A stretch of DNA of 64,000 bases from Nannobrachium achirus (GCA_963921795.1 OY997659.1:23382659-23446658), one strand, 5' to 3'; positions 1 to 15,646 are shown, numbered from the stretch's first letter. Notes: generated by a model not told the origin, from the sequence alone. Translations and numbers: made by a program.

Positions 1-85
1 GCCTCTAATACAGATCAAAAAGAGGCTTTAGAAGTGTATAATAATAATGTGTACACAAATTACAATATGAATTGTGTCCTTCCAG

Positions 86-2317
<2,232 letters not shown>

Positions 2318-3784
2318 ACTCTACCAGAGCCCTCAAGTGGCCCTTGGGCTCACATGCACCTTAGAACACAGGGCCTCTGTGGAGAAACACTCCCAGTTTT
2401 CACGTGCCTTGTAGAAGAAAAGAAAAAAAGGACACACAAACACAACAGCCATGATGCTAACTCAAACCACTGGTATCACCTACTAGTGTCCATTTCCATG
2501 CTGTGGTGACTAGTCTTGTATTTTCTTTCTATTCTTCTTCTTTTTCTTTTTTTTTTTTTTTACAAAATTGATGTATTGTGTGAAATGCAGTTTAATACTG
2601 CCAGGGTTTGGGCTGAACAAAACATGTACTTTGTAGACTTGTTTGATTAGCCCTGTTCATAGGCCCAGTTGTTGATGGGCCCAGATGTGGCAACAGAACA
2701 CAAGTCCTCAGACCCACATGGTGCAAAGTCCAAACCCACCTGTACTGTATATACCGTATGTAGAGCTGAATACTCTTTTCGCCAGCAGCTCACTTGATCA
2801 TTACAGGCTCTCTACTCGGTAAAATCCTGTGTTAATTCAACTCTGAAAGGGTAGAAATGGAACCAAATTGTTCACTTTGGTTACGGGTCCATTTGGTTCC
2901 ATTTGTACACATTTTTGTTTTTGTTAAATTATCGCTGGATTTCACAGTGTGCATGATTGAATGAGCAATGTTTTCTGTTGTTTTTCATTCTCTGCATTTC
3001 AGTAGGATGTCCAATATGGTAAGAGCTCTAATAGCTTTGGATGCTGGCTGTGTTTTTAGCCATCAAACCTGATATTTTCCGTCTCTGAACAAGGCCGTCA
3101 TTGTCTTTTAGAAAGAAAAGCCATGTCATGCTGCGAAACTTGGTACACCTCTGTACTTTTATCCGTTGGGTAAAACTAAGCTATCTTTGCTTTTTTTATT
3201 GTCATTGTATATCTAAGTATTCAGGTATCTTTTTTTATTGTGAAAGAAAGTTGTTTTCTACTGGACACATATGACGTCTGTGCACGTGCATAAGCTGGAC
3301 TGAGACTGCTCACAAAGGAGACACTTGTGCTTGAGCGGAAGAGAACTTGAACACAACCTCACTAGCCTGCACTGTACTGTTCATTTGTTTGAAATGTATG
3401 CTTTACATTTAACCACTTTCAGCATTGACGTCCCTGTTTTGGGGATGTCATTATAGGTGAAAATGTCCAAAAGAGCAGATCTGCGTGTTGCGTGTGACTC
3501 TGTCATGTGATGAAGTATAAATCAGTCTGGAGCAGTTAACCGGTGGCAAGCCTGCTCCACAGCAAGGTAAGCCAAATGATGTTTTGACAATTGTCTGATT
3601 CAAACCATAAGCTGTAAAGTGAAAGTTGATTGTGACTGACTTCGATCATCATAATTGAAATCATTGTATATTGAAATTAGTGTTTTTATAGTCTGTTTTT
3701 TCTGAGATTCAGGTATATGATGTGCATCACCTTGGTTGGTTGTATTTTGATGTTAGTAGCACTATCGCAGACAATACAGTACAA

Positions 3785-4499
3785 CAGTGGTTCGCAAACT
3801 TGCTCATGTCATGGACCCCCAAATTAATATGTATTTGGCCGCGAACCCACATTTTGTGCCACGGATCCCCATGCAAGGTTTTGTGTTAAAAGGTTTCAAT
3901 AATATTCAAATTTGCGCAAGATTTTTGGAAAATGGCTCACAATGCTTCACGATGTGATACGTTGTGAGCTTGTAGATCTGCCTTTTTCAAATAGCCAATG
4001 TATATAGGGTTAAAGTGGTTACGGTGATTTTGAGGCCATATTAACAAAATACCAGTCTGTTCACCCTCCAGGCCGTTAGCCCTAGGCGTCTATCCCACGG
4101 AATGGTACATGGTCTCTGCCTGCTATTCCTAAACATAACTTTTTTTTAAACGGTTAAAACCTACGTTTTCAAATAATTGTAGTGGTGTAAAAGTTGTGGA
4201 GTGCAGTGGCTGGCTCGCCTGGCTGGCAACTCTAAACTGTCTAACCCTAAACGTATTTCTCATCTTATCCTCAGTAAAACAAATAGAAGTATACAAAAAC
4301 CACCCCACCTCAGTAAAACAAATAGAAGTATACAAAAACCACCCCACCGAGTGGTCAGCGAGGTGAGCGTGAGGTCGGCGGGAAAAAGAAATAGGGCGAA
4401 CAGGCGGGAGGGCTAATGGATTGGTTACCATATTAACTAATGTTGCTGGGGACCCCCTGGTACCCCTTCAAGGACCCCTGGGGTCCTCGAGGGGCACTG
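3785..4499. mobile_element. hAT-like non-autonomous element, degenerate
   Basis: The left end CAGTGGTTCGCAAAC is a typical hAT terminal sequence of teleost MITEs, followed by 'catggacccccaaat'. The right end, around 4445-4499, is rich in 'ggaccccctgg' words and closes on CACTG. No clean 8-bp target duplication was found, so the right boundary is approximate. The inner part holds a copy of the dispersed hairpin (about 3930-3998) and a 39-bp tandem duplication (4270-4347). Confidence 0.5.
4270..4347. repeat. 39-bp direct tandem duplication
   Basis: A 39-bp unit starting ctcagtaaaacaaatagaag occurs twice in a row without visible change, so the duplication looks recent. Confidence 0.9.
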
Positions 4500-4751
4500 C
4501 ACAATGTGACATGTTGATGTTTCCTTTACGAGGAGGCGTTGATGTATCATCTTTTACAAACCGGATATTCTGAAACTAACTGTAACATGCATTGACATGA
4601 ATGAAATGTCTGAGGTGTGTTGGTGACAAGGGAGAACAGTGCATTGAACAATGAATGTCATGTGGACTGCAATGTGTTTTTTAAAGAAAAGAAATCAAGT
4701 CTGTTTGCACTGTATGATTTTTGTAATTACAGTTTAGAATATGAAAAGTGA

Positions 4752-4757
4752 AATAAA
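4752..4757 (+). promoter_or_regulatory. Candidate poly(A) signal AATAAA for grb14
   Basis: An AATAAA hexamer in an A-rich context is followed within 50 bp by GT-rich sequence (ttgttgtttgtgttgtggg), the usual arrangement for cleavage and polyadenylation. Assignment to grb14 is by position only. Confidence 0.4.
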
Positions 4758-4775
4758 CAAGAAAAAACGCATTAG

Positions 4776-5963
4776 GCCTATATAAATTAATGAACATATT
4801 GTTGTTTGTGTTGTGGGTAATTGATCTTAATTGCATATTTAGTTTAAATATTTGCAGGATATCTTTGTAATTTCATAATTCCAGGAAGCCAAAACAATTG
4901 TTTTGATTCTCAAGATCTCTCTCTGTGAGGCTTACGGTACACAGGAATTTGTTTTGTTCCAGCTTTGTGCACATATTACATAAATTGGGTCATGGCTGCA
5001 CTATATTGGATTAAAACTTGCATGCTGTTGTAGTGTTATTTGCCAATACATGTTATTTGATGTATTCTACCCCAAGCATCAATGGTGGACATGAGCTGGT
5101 AATGCTATAACCACTAGATGGCAGTATAAGCCTTCTATTCTTTCTTCGGTTGTACTTTTGAATTGAAGTCTGTAGTGGAATCTAAATTACATAATATATT
5201 AATTTGCTACAATCTGACTGCTAGTACTAATCAAAACGGATTGTGAAATCCAGTGATAGGTGGCACTGATTATGAGTGACATTTGATATGTAAAGAATGA
5301 TCTCAGGAATTCTTAGTGGAATAAGTTAAGGTTTTTTCCAATGACACAAAATGCAATCCATACAAGCCTACTCCTACATCTATTGATGTGCAGATCAATA
5401 CTACAGGATGCAACTAATTAATTTGACAGAGTCAGACTTGTTTTCATTTAGACTTTTCACAGATCTGTCTGGTCATTTAGCAGGAATATGTGTTATAGAT
5501 TATAAATAACATAGGTGAACGTATTGAAACTGTGAGAGTGTGTGCATCTGTTAAACAACATTCTGTTTTGACACAAACATGTTTGCCTTTCTACTTCCCT
5601 TGATTTCAATATCACACGTCGTTGAAATGGTGCTAACATCCAGGGGAGATAACACACACACACACACAGGACTTAAATGCACCCGTTTCTAAGGTCTTGT
5701 GCTAAACGTTGTTTTGGATGTATTCCTGCCATTGATCCACGTCTGGCTGCAGGGAGAGACATGGCAGCTGCGAGAGACTGCACCTTAATGAATTCATCCA
5801 GCTCCATCCAGAGTCCAGACCCTAAACGGCCTGTGGATAATATAGTATTTTTTTCCCCCAGCAAAGAAAGAAAGAAGACTAGATAGAACCCTTGTCCCTG
5901 CAACTTCCACCATCCTTCAGTCTTCTAATAGGCTAAACTAAACCCCACTGTTGCTCTTCATTC
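4776..5963. other. Intergenic, nothing recognised
   Basis: AT-rich sequence with only short open frames and a short (AC)n at about 5653-5668. No coding, RNA or transposon signature was seen. Confidence 0.6.
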
Positions 5964-6210
5964 ATCTTGTTTTGTATGTGACGAAATGAGATCTTGTTTT
6001 GTACAAAACAAGGTGATTTGTATGTGAAAAATTAGATCTTGTTTTGTATGTGACGAAATGAGATCTTGTTTTGTACAAAACAAGGTGATTTGTATGTGAA
6101 AAAATTAGATCTTGTTTTGTATGTGACGAAATGAGATCTTGTTTTGTACAAAACAAGGTGATTCTTATGTGACAAAATTAGATCTTGTTTTGTACAAAAC
6201 AAGGTTGTTT
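5964..6210. repeat. Tandem repeat, 72-73-bp unit with palindromic core
   Basis: The unit begins atcttgttttgtatgtgacg at 5964, 6036 and 6109 and continues as a partial fourth copy. Each unit holds the perfect palindrome CTTGTTTTGTACAAAACAAG. Periods of 72 and 73 bp show one indel. Short open frames here are by-products of the repeat. Confidence 0.92.
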
Positions 6211-6215
6211 CGTAT

Positions 6216-6779
6216 ATGTTTTCCATTTCTGATCGCCTCTAATAATCCACTGCTCTGTGCTCAATAGCTGCTGTATTTTATGCTGGGCTCTACTGAATTC
6301 CCATGAAAGAAACCCTGCTCTGCCCTTGATCTGCATTCAGGTTACTGTCTAGACCGGAGTTTGGGCCTATAGGCTGACCGTGTTATGCTTTAATTACACT
6401 GTTTTTTTGTCATACGACAGTGTCACTCACCATAAATAACTATTGCTTTCCAACAAAACACAGCGAGAGACATGCACCGTCGTATAACAAATTAGTATAA
6501 AGTAAGTAATAATGGGTCTAAAAGGAGGCTTTGGGTAAGTGATGCTACATTTGTTGAGGGGATGTACTGTACAGTTGGCAATAGCCCCCCCACTGATCCT
6601 TAGCAAGGAGTTCTCTCAGCAGGGGAGAGCACTTCTGCAGGCAGATCCCAGCAGCTCTGTCTGTGGCCTGAACGGACTGGAGCAAAGATAATCAAGGCTG
6701 ATTGGAAGAAACGTTCATAAATGAGTGGATGATAATCTACTTTTTCAGATTTGTTTTTTTCCCCCCTTTGTTTGTGTGT
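6216..6779. other. Intergenic, nothing recognised
   Basis: Single-copy-looking sequence between the palindromic tandem repeat and the hAT element at 6788. No gene or repeat was recognised. Confidence 0.55.
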
Positions 6780-6787
6780 TTGTACAC

Positions 6788-7280
<493 letters not shown>

Positions 7281-7735
7281 TTGTACACTGTAAAACCCTG
7301 TGTGTTGGACCCATTCCCATACAGATCAATTTGTTTACATTTAGGGTATAGATTTGGTTATATTTGTACTCTACACTCTGTGGAGGCATTGAACAATCAG
7401 CACAAACCTAATAATAATTTTAAAAAAGGGAATGTCTACCAAACGTTTGTTTTATAAAGGCCTCAAAAGATCTAACGGGAGGTTAATTGTGTAACCATCC
7501 CCTCTATAAAAGCCATCACTCACAGAGCATCTTAAAAGGAAATGCCACTCAAAGTCTCAATTTCAGCTTTTCCCTCCTCTCCTTTCTCCAAGGACTGTTC
7601 AAGTCAGTGGAATAACAATTTAGTGAACATCCACTGTTTCCATAGATACTAATGGGCCATAGTAAACCACCACCAACATCATGGAAGAGTTAAAACCTCA
7701 TAAATCCACATAAAGATAATCTAATTAATTTTATT
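7281..7735. other. Intergenic, nothing recognised
   Basis: No gene seen; ordinary AT-rich sequence. Confidence 0.5.
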
Positions 7736-8201
7736 AATATTTGAAATAACCTTTATTTAACCAGGAAAGCATCAATGCAAAAAAAGGAGAAAATCTCTTT
7801 CACGAGTGTCCCAAGACGAGGCAGCGTAATATAAAAACATGATTTTAGCATAAAACAAGTTTCAGACATTAAATGTTAAAAGAAAACCTTACAAAACAAT
7901 ATAAAACAGGATGATCACTGAAAGTAGCTAAATATTACTTCCCTAAGTTTTAAATCAATTTGCAAAGGCTTCCAAGCTGTGGGAGCAGCATAGCCTATAC
8001 ATAAAAAAAAGCCCCTTTCCCAATTCTGTAAGGGCATTGGGGACAGTTCCTGTGTGTTGTGTGGTTTGGTTGAGAATACAAGGCTGGTACAATATGCAAC
8101 TAGAAAGACGCAATTGGAAATTAGTGTTTTGCCGTGACGCAAGTCACACAAGTTTGCAAATGAATTTTGTCTTACCATTTGAATCTTCCCCATTCAAGTC
8201 A
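7736..8201 (-). mobile_element. LINE 3' end, minus strand, fragment
   Basis: The segment beginning taacctttatttaaccagg, followed by 'ctctttcacgagtgt', matches the 3' end of the minus-strand LINE at 20326-21118. No reverse-transcriptase motif is left; an open frame of about 90 codons on the minus strand is probably 3'-end sequence rather than a gene. Confidence 0.6.
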
Positions 8202-8202
8202 A

Positions 8203-8871
<669 letters not shown>

Positions 8872-9094
8872 CTAGCCCTTACCCGTTCAAAGATATGAGC
8901 TCCAAAATGATGTGCAGTGTGTGGGTTATGGGATGTGCACTGTGCACACAGTATATGAGGGATGGAAAGTAACTTTAACTGGTGCTTGCATGATGTAGGA
9001 GCATCAATGTAAGAATCCCGTTTTGTTTAATGGCTACAGAGATACTGTTCCCCCCCCCCCGCCCGCCCACCCGCCTGCACACACACCCGCCTGC

Positions 9095-9130
<36 letters not shown>

Positions 9131-9388
9131 CTGGTTAAACATTTTGCCTCAAGCTAGATGCAGAATAGATAATAGATACACCATAAAAATGCTAATATAC
9201 AGCATACGATTTGTGAAAGTGACAAACGGGCTTCACAGTTATATCAGGTGTGTTCATATGCTTATGGTGATGCGATTTCAGATCAATTGCTCCAGCCACC
9301 GAGGAGAAACGCTGTGACAGACACTCAGACACTCACTCAGACACTCACTCAGACACTCACTCAGACATTCGCAAAATTATAGTATAGA
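8872..9388 (-). mobile_element. Helitron-like non-autonomous element, copy B of a head-to-tail pair
   Basis: This second copy shares most of its sequence with copy A (for example aggagcatcaatgtaaga, gctggttaaacat, cagcatacgatttgtgaaag) but has a shorter microsatellite. Its CTAG end (8872-8875) touches the TC start of copy A (8870-8871) with no extra base. Its TC start is flanked by T9389 on the plus strand, so the pair as a whole sits between A8202 and T9389. Confidence 0.65.
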
Positions 9389-9570
9389 TGGGGAGAAGGC
9401 CATAATATGGAGATCTCTGTGTCAGTCCTTGTCCCTTTTATGCCCATATATGGAGATCCCTCCTCAAATTGAGCCCATATCATTGAATGCCCATATGGAC
9501 ATAATGTGTCAGACGCATGTGGTCTATGATTAAAGTCAATGAAGAAAATGTATTCACAAATACATTTATA

Positions 9571-10166
9571 TCTATACTATAATTAGGGAGAGAGGTCAGT
9601 CAGTCAGTCAGTAGGTCACACAATGCATTATCTATTCACTCGCTTCAGCGACTGATCTCAAATTTAACATGGCATTAGCCATTAGCATTATACACACGGT
9701 GACGGAGCCCGAATTTCATTTTTCCCAAATTCTAGCTATTTATTAGCGTTTCTTCACTCTACAGCTCTACAGCCTGTTGTCAGGGTTACGGTCCGTTCCT
9801 CCAGGCCATGGGATCTGTAGCCCCGGGCCCACACACCTCTCTCACAGTTAGGAATGTTGCAGTCTCTCTCTCTCTCTCTCGCTCTCTCTGCATGGGTCAC
9901 GCATGCAACGGGTGATGTGTGTCTCATCTTCCAACGGGTATAGAAAAATTAGGTGGAGCAAATACATCCTCATACTTCTATTCACCTAATTTTGCTGTTA
10001 AATTATTTGTATCCATCAGAAATATACACTCCCCCATGGGCTGCTCCTTACATTATGATGCTCCCACATATTCTCACGCACGCACCATGCAGTTACAGTT
10101 ACTTTCCCCATAACCCACACTCTGCACATATTTTGCAGCACATATATTCGAACGGGTAAGGTCTAG
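9571..10166 (+). mobile_element. Helitron-like non-autonomous element, copy C, opposite orientation
   Basis: It starts TCTATACTATAATTAGGG after A9570 and ends AACGGGTAAGGTCTAG before T10167, giving Helitron-type termini in an A/T target. The 3' half is a diverged relative of copies A and B (for example ataacccacactctgcac and the inverse of cttacccgttc). The 5' half holds (GTCA)n and (CT)n tracts. Confidence 0.65.
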
Positions 10167-10460
10167 TAAATGTAACTATATAACGTATCTCTTAGCAAAA
10201 TGCAAGGAATCGATTCCTGATGAAGCTGATTTGACATATGACTCAAGTACATGCCACCAAAACTGTGGCGTAGCAAAGAAAGGCTTATTTAGGAGGGGAG
10301 TCGGACAAGTACTATGGTCTGGTTTCCCTAATTATGCAGTCCACCCACCTGTTTTACCCAAGAAACGGTGATGTCACACCAACAAATGGTTTTACTGCTT
10401 GAAAGCATTGGGATTTGAGGGTAAAACCTAACTGAGAGAGGAGGAGTTGTGAATAAATCT
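10167..10460. other. Intergenic, nothing recognised
   Basis: A short spacer between the Helitron-like copy and the fold-back; no feature recognised. Confidence 0.5.
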
Positions 10461-10463
10461 TAT

Positions 10464-10929
10464 GGCAGGGACCAGAGTGTATATAAGAGAGTTACGTCAC
10501 TTACGTCGACTCCCATAGTAAGCGTGGAAAGCCTATTTACTCTATGGTGGGAAGCTTACGCATGCGCACTTGCGCACGCATGGAGCCTGTTCTCATTCCT
10601 AGCTAGCCTCTGCTGCTCTTCAGCCCGTCCGCCCCCACTATAGCCGAGGTATTTTCAATCACTGGTAAGTAGACGAAATCACGTCTTTTTCACCCTTTTA
10701 ACGCATTCACGCATTCACACATTCACGAGAGGCCCGTGAATGCGTTAAAAGGGTGAAAAAGACGTGATTTCGTCTACTTACCAGTGATTGAAAATACCTC
10801 GGCTATAGTGGGGGCGGACGGGCAGGAGAGCAGCAGAGCCTCGATAAGAATGAGAACAGGCTCCATGCGACGCCACTTCCGGTCTGCGGCGAGTTCAAAG
10901 CGTGACGTAACTCTCTTATATACACTCTG
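10464..10929. repeat. Large fold-back with promoter-like arms
   Basis: Two arms in inverted orientation (about 10472-10710 and 10735-10929) are separated by a 24-bp spacer. Reading towards the centre, each arm holds a TATA-like GTATATAAGAG, a CRE-like TTACGTCA/TGACGTAA, GC-rich DNA and, about 180 bp further, a consensus 5' splice site CACTG|GTAAGT (10665 on plus; its mirror on minus). The arms differ between TATA and GC-rich part: the left has CGCATGCGCA (NRF1-like), the right has CCGGAAGTGG (ETS-like, minus strand). Whether it is a mobile element or a rearranged promoter copy is unclear. Confidence 0.75.
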
Positions 10930-10985
10930 GCAGGGACTAGTTATCACCACTTAACATTTTAAGTGGTGATAACGTGTCCCTGCCA
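10929..10985. repeat. Short palindrome next to the fold-back
   Basis: GGCAGGGAC and TTATCACCACTTAA are followed, after a few bases, by their inverse ending GTCCCTGCC. The GGCAGGGAC word also flanks the left arm of the fold-back at 10464, so the two palindromes appear to be parts of one insertion. Confidence 0.75.
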
Positions 10986-13197
10986 AAACTCATTGGGTCC
11001 ACAAATTCATTCATTGTCAGTGGCTCAAAAATGACCCTTTAAAGTGGTCCATCTCTCTACTCCTTTTTATTCTTTTTTTTGTATTATCTTTAAAAATATA
11101 TTTGGGTTTTATTTTACAGTAGAGACAGACAGGAAACAGGGAGAGAGAGAGATGGGGAGAGACATGCAGTAAAGATCGTCAGGACCGAGCCTATAGGTGC
11201 CCGGAACACTACGCCAGCAGTCCGGGACTATGTGGAATTCTTGATTATGCATGTTCTCCCTTGAAAGGTGCTGAATTCATGTTCACAATTGTCCAAGTCA
11301 GTCAATAGCACACAGTAAAAATAGCCTATCATCTATTTTCACAATATTTATCTGTGGAACCGAGTCAAACTAAATTGTATGCCTCAACTCCTACAATTCC
11401 AAGTGCTTGTCAGGGTGGGGGGTCCCCACAAATATGGGAGGGGGGGCACTGCCTTATATCACAGCTGAGACCACATCAATATCAAGATGTCTTTATCCAT
11501 CAACGCATTATGGACTAAGTTGTTTATGATGATGAACAGAGGCAAATGAAACCTAATAAGAAAAATAAGTACATACAAAACAGTGGTACAATACACATAA
11601 TTCAGCATTTCTTATGTGTTTGTGCTGTTTCTAAACAATTATACTATCTGAAAATCCACCTGATGCTTTGAATGTTAGTTTTTGTTTCTTCTCAAAATGA
11701 ACAATTACAATATGAAACATACTCGTGTTGTTGCTTATTTTAAGGGTAGTTGCAAACCGTGATATTCTGTGTTTATTGTTAGGTAAATGACTAAACACTG
11801 ACTAAACACTTAGCTCTTTTTTGGTTGTTGAGCTCTGCTTGTCTACAAGAGGTGCTGTACTAGTGTACACTGTTGAAATAGCTACACTGTTAGTGTTAAG
11901 GTTTAAAAAGGTGCCAATAGTGGATGTAAATTAATTTAAAAAATGTAATAATAATAATAATAGTAATAAAATGTTAGTTTATTAAAATACTGCTAACAAA
12001 GACTAATGGACAGCAAGTGCATAATGTGTATACATCATTTATTTCCGGAGTTATCACACTGTACAAGACACTTACAGCGGTGGTTTTCTTGCTATACGGT
12101 GCATCTTTTGTGATGTATTGTGTCTCAGCTAATTGCCCAGACAGTGCTGGCTCTTTTGTCTCCTCTCTAACCCCTGAAATATTTTTCCAGGGGTCTTGAA
12201 ACTGGCAAACGGCAAGTACCAAGCTTTGTTAATTACAAGGATAACACATGCACTCGTCAAATAATGGATGTGGTTTGCAATTTCAAGTTTTAATAATCAA
12301 TTATGGTCTGTAATTCTCTGTGGAGTCACAGGAGAGTCATTAAATCTCAAAAGGCGAGACACATAACGTAGCTTTTTCCAAAGCCCTATTTTTAAATACA
12401 TAAGGGAACAAGGTCTGCTTTAATCCTATGCATTTTGTTGCCTTATTATGATGCAAAGTAGCTAAATTAGATTTGGACAGTTCGGGTTGTAAAAAAATGT
12501 GTTGAAGACAGTGGATGATGAATACAATGGCCACATTACAGCCCATTCCTACAGGGATATACAAGCACAAAGATTCTAAGTTAAACTCTTAGGTTTAAGT
12601 CTAAACACTCAGACGCTATATCGTTTGTATTTCAACGAAAAGCAGAAATAGCAGATCTACAAGCTCTTAACACTTTCCATGATGACATGCCAAAATAGGG
12701 AGAGTGAAAGTGGTTAAGCAGGAGCAAAATATTGGCATTCATGATCTGAGATCTGACAACAGAAGAAAGTAGCACTATCTCATGTCAAATCACCTTTCCC
12801 CAGCAGCAGGGCCCCTGTTATTGTCTTTTCAGTTCACCTTAAAAGTAGAGACATTACAGAGGGTTTTCTTGACCTTGAGAAATTAACATGGAGAGAGCGG
12901 CTCGGCACTGAGGGAGCCTTTATAAGAGGCCACATCCCCTCCTAATCCCCAGTTGAAAGGCATACCTTTACCGCTCAAAGGAAACAGAAACATCTCAGCA
13001 GGCCAAGTGTTTGTGTGATATCATCTGACATGTGTAAATAATGGTGGTAAGTATGAGAGGCAATGAGATGACTGTAAGACTGCTCCAGTGAAGAAGAAAC
13101 TAGAAATGACAAGTCATTATATATCAGGTTGTTATTAGACTAACAAAGAATAATGAATTAACACCAATTACTGGAGTAAGAGAGGAAATTACCGTTT
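10986..13197. other. Intergenic, mostly unique
   Basis: No coding exon was recognised. A degenerate half-copy of the dispersed hairpin lies at about 12650-12720 (gcagatctacaagctc). A purine-rich tract lies near 11140-11165. Confidence 0.5.
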
Positions 13198-13832
13198 TGT
13201 CTACCCAGGGCGGAGATGCGAGAGACTAGGAAAGTCTTTTGTACCGGCTGCTCTCAAGCTGTACAACGAGACACACAACGGTCGATTGACAAGGACTACC
13301 TTCCTAACGTAGGACGATGGTAGCCTTTTTTTCCTTACTGGAACTATATCTGCACTGACTTTGACCTCTAAGGACCTTCCAGGAAGGGTGTTTTTTTGTG
13401 CGTCTTGCCGCATCACCCTTTCTTGTTAATTTATTCTTTTTTGCTAGTTGTTTTTATCGCTCTGACCTTTGGACAATGCACTATTAGGTTGTGTTAGTAG
13501 TTTTCTTTTAGTATTTCTGCTTGTGTTTGACATGATGTAGAGATACTTGTTGCACTAACTAGCATTGACTGTATGGTCACTTTGATTTGGGCACTGTATT
13601 ATTTTTTGATAGTCGTGCTTTAAGACACTTTATGTATATATATTTTTCGTTCCCTTTCCTGTTGTACCTTGCTCTTACTGTACTTACTGTACTCTGTACT
13701 CTGTTCTTGTTTTTTCTTTTTATCTTTTTCATACTTCTCTGTAACTTTGTAAATAACCTTATACTGCTGTGCTGCCTCTGGGCAACAAATTTTCCCCCTT
13801 GGGATAATAAAGGTATCTATCTATCTACCAAT
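13198..13832 (+). mobile_element. 5'-truncated LINE, C-terminal reverse-transcriptase tail and 3' UTR
   Basis: An open stretch at the start reads GKSFVPAALKLYNETHNGRL and stops at 13308-13310; this RKSFVPAA-LYN type of ending is the extreme C-terminus of teleost non-LTR retrotransposon ORF2. A T-rich 3' UTR then ends in ccttgggataataaaggtat and a short (CTAT)n tail, the usual 3' end of such LINEs. Nearly the whole ORF is missing, so the copy is dead. Confidence 0.8.
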
Positions 13833-14231
13833 ATAAATGTGATTTCTAGTTTGACATACAAACCTAAATATTGATGTAACATGTAGCCTAAAGACTATAC
13901 ACACACGAAAATACGGTAAGAGCCATCGTAAGCTACTTGCTCTTAAGGTTTTCCTCCGAGGTGGAAAGTCTGGTGACGCGAGAGACACATTTCATTCGTC
14001 CGACTTTCCCCATTACTAAGCCTATCTCTAACCACACGCCTCGGAAGAGACAGGAGACAGTCCCATTCAGATGCCATTTTCTGAGAGGACATTGCCATAT
14101 CCTGGGGGAGCGTAACCATGACAACAGAGAGGACCTTGACGCCAATGAGGAGAAAGTGAAGAGAAATGAGCCAATGAGGAGAAGGGCATTGAAAAATGCA
14201 AATGAGGGAGAAAACCACAGATATAAAAAGC
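13833..14231. other. Intergenic with open frames of unknown meaning
   Basis: A plus-strand frame of 115 codons (13937-14284) runs through here into the TIR element that follows. Its translation is charged and resembles nothing I know, and an overlapping minus-strand frame is equally long. I do not call a gene. Confidence 0.4.
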
Positions 14232-14576
14232 TAGATGCCTCGTTCGACTCTGCAGTTCATTGGAGCGATGTGCATCAATTGTAGTTCGGACTTCCTGGAA
14301 AAAACAAGGGAATGCTGCCAGTCAAGTGACTACTGGCCAATCGCAGCGCGACTTTTCCGGGACTTATCCAAGGACTACAAATCATTTCAACAGAGCCAGT
14401 TCCGATATTGCGCAGCTCGGCTGTTCTTACAGGCTGCAGTGTGTACGTAAAGACCCGCCCCCACCTACCTCTGATTGGCCTAGCAACTTCCCTATGTGTG
14501 ACACACGTGGAAGCAATGCACACGTGATTCCCTTGGTCCCTCGATGCATATGCATCAGAGTCGAAGGAGGCGTCTA
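14232..14576. mobile_element. MITE with 21-bp terminal inverted repeats
   Basis: The left end TAGATGCCTCGTTCGACTCTG (21 bp) matches the inverse of the right end at 14556-14576, which differs at a few bases. No transposase is encoded. I could not define a target duplication, so the superfamily is open. The interior has two CCAAT-type words (ccaatcgc, ctgattgg) and CACGTG boxes. Confidence 0.7.
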
Positions 14577-15535
14577 CCTTTCTATGTCTATGAAGAAAAC
14601 GCTATGATTTTGGAGGATCTCTTAGTGCCATGTAATTTCTCCAACCACCCAAACCTAACTTTAACCCTAACCTCAGTAAAACTAACCTGGTGAAATGCTA
14701 ACCTGCCGGCACTGTTGAATGTTAACCTGGTCGGACCAACGGGAGGTCGATACAAATGCTCAGTCCCCGATCTCTTGACCAGGCCGTTCTACGACCTGAT
14801 AAAAAAGACAGCAACTCCACAGGTTCTTTTCCCCCCTTCTTTTTTTCCCCCAGACTCTAGACTAGAGGGTTTTTCATTGGCCATCTTCAGTCTTTCTGCC
14901 ATGTGACTGTTGGAAAGGTTGTCTCGGTGAGGCAGATGGATTGAGAGAGAGAGACAGACAGAGGGAGACCTTGAGAGTGAAGGAGTGAGGAAGAGGGAGC
15001 TCTCAGCTTCGGTCCAATACAGATGAACAAACAGTGATTCTGAAGTGCAGCGCCCTGTGTGGTTGCTGGCCACCAACTGAGGAACATTAAGGCAGTCCTC
15101 CATGTAAAACCCGCTCACTTTCCCGGCAAACACTTGAGTTTGGCAAGCCAGGCAGCCACTCAACAGGGAGGAGCTCTCACTGGAAGGCAGACAGTGAGCT
15201 GTGGACAGCGGGGGGACACAAACCACAGCTTAGGTGCTGATGGAGTGATGTTTTAGGTGATCAAAAGGACGGATAAGAAAGAGAAAACGACAGGGGTAAA
15301 GTCGGGAGGGGGTCTGAAAGAGGAAAACATTTCTTTCATTTTTTGGACTTTAAAAGGTAGGAGAGGCATGAAAAGCATAGCAAAGCTGAGATGTTTGACA
15401 GTGCGATACTTGTGGAATAGTATATTACTCTACGAGTTTACAAAAAAGTAGGCCTCAACTCTCTGATGCATTTTTCTGGCATTCCCCATCATTCACAACA
15501 TATCCAGGCAGCAAAGAGTGAAATAAATTGAAATA
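14577..15535. other. Intergenic, nothing recognised
   Basis: Includes a purine-rich tract (14940-15000). A minus-strand frame of 145 codons (15226-14789) comes from low-complexity Ser/Leu-rich translation and is not supported as a gene. Confidence 0.5.
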
Positions 15536-15586
15536 GTGTATGTGTATGTATGTATGTACGTACAGTATGTGTATGTGTATGTGTAT

Positions 15587-15646
<60 letters not shown>
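15536..15646. repeat. Compound (TATG)n-(TG)n-(TA)n microsatellite
   Basis: TATG-type repeats pass into TG, then TA repeats, in about 110 bp. Confidence 0.95.

Larger units (their letters stand above)
2318..4775 (+). other. grb14 3' UTR and downstream sequence
   Basis: No coding sequence follows the grb14 stop. T-rich tracts occur at about 2541-2560 and 3190-3240. The first clear AATAAA I trust as a candidate poly(A) signal is at 4752, which would make a 2.4-kb 3' UTR that includes the hAT-like insertion at 3785-4499. An earlier cleavage site cannot be excluded without transcript data. Confidence 0.5.

Noticed and set aside
5964-6210. CRISPR-like array of palindromic repeats
   Set aside because: The genome is vertebrate, and the units are plain tandem copies with no variable spacers.
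14789-15226. Minus-strand frame of 145 codons
   Set aside because: Ser/Leu-rich translation of purine-rich sequence without recognisable domains.
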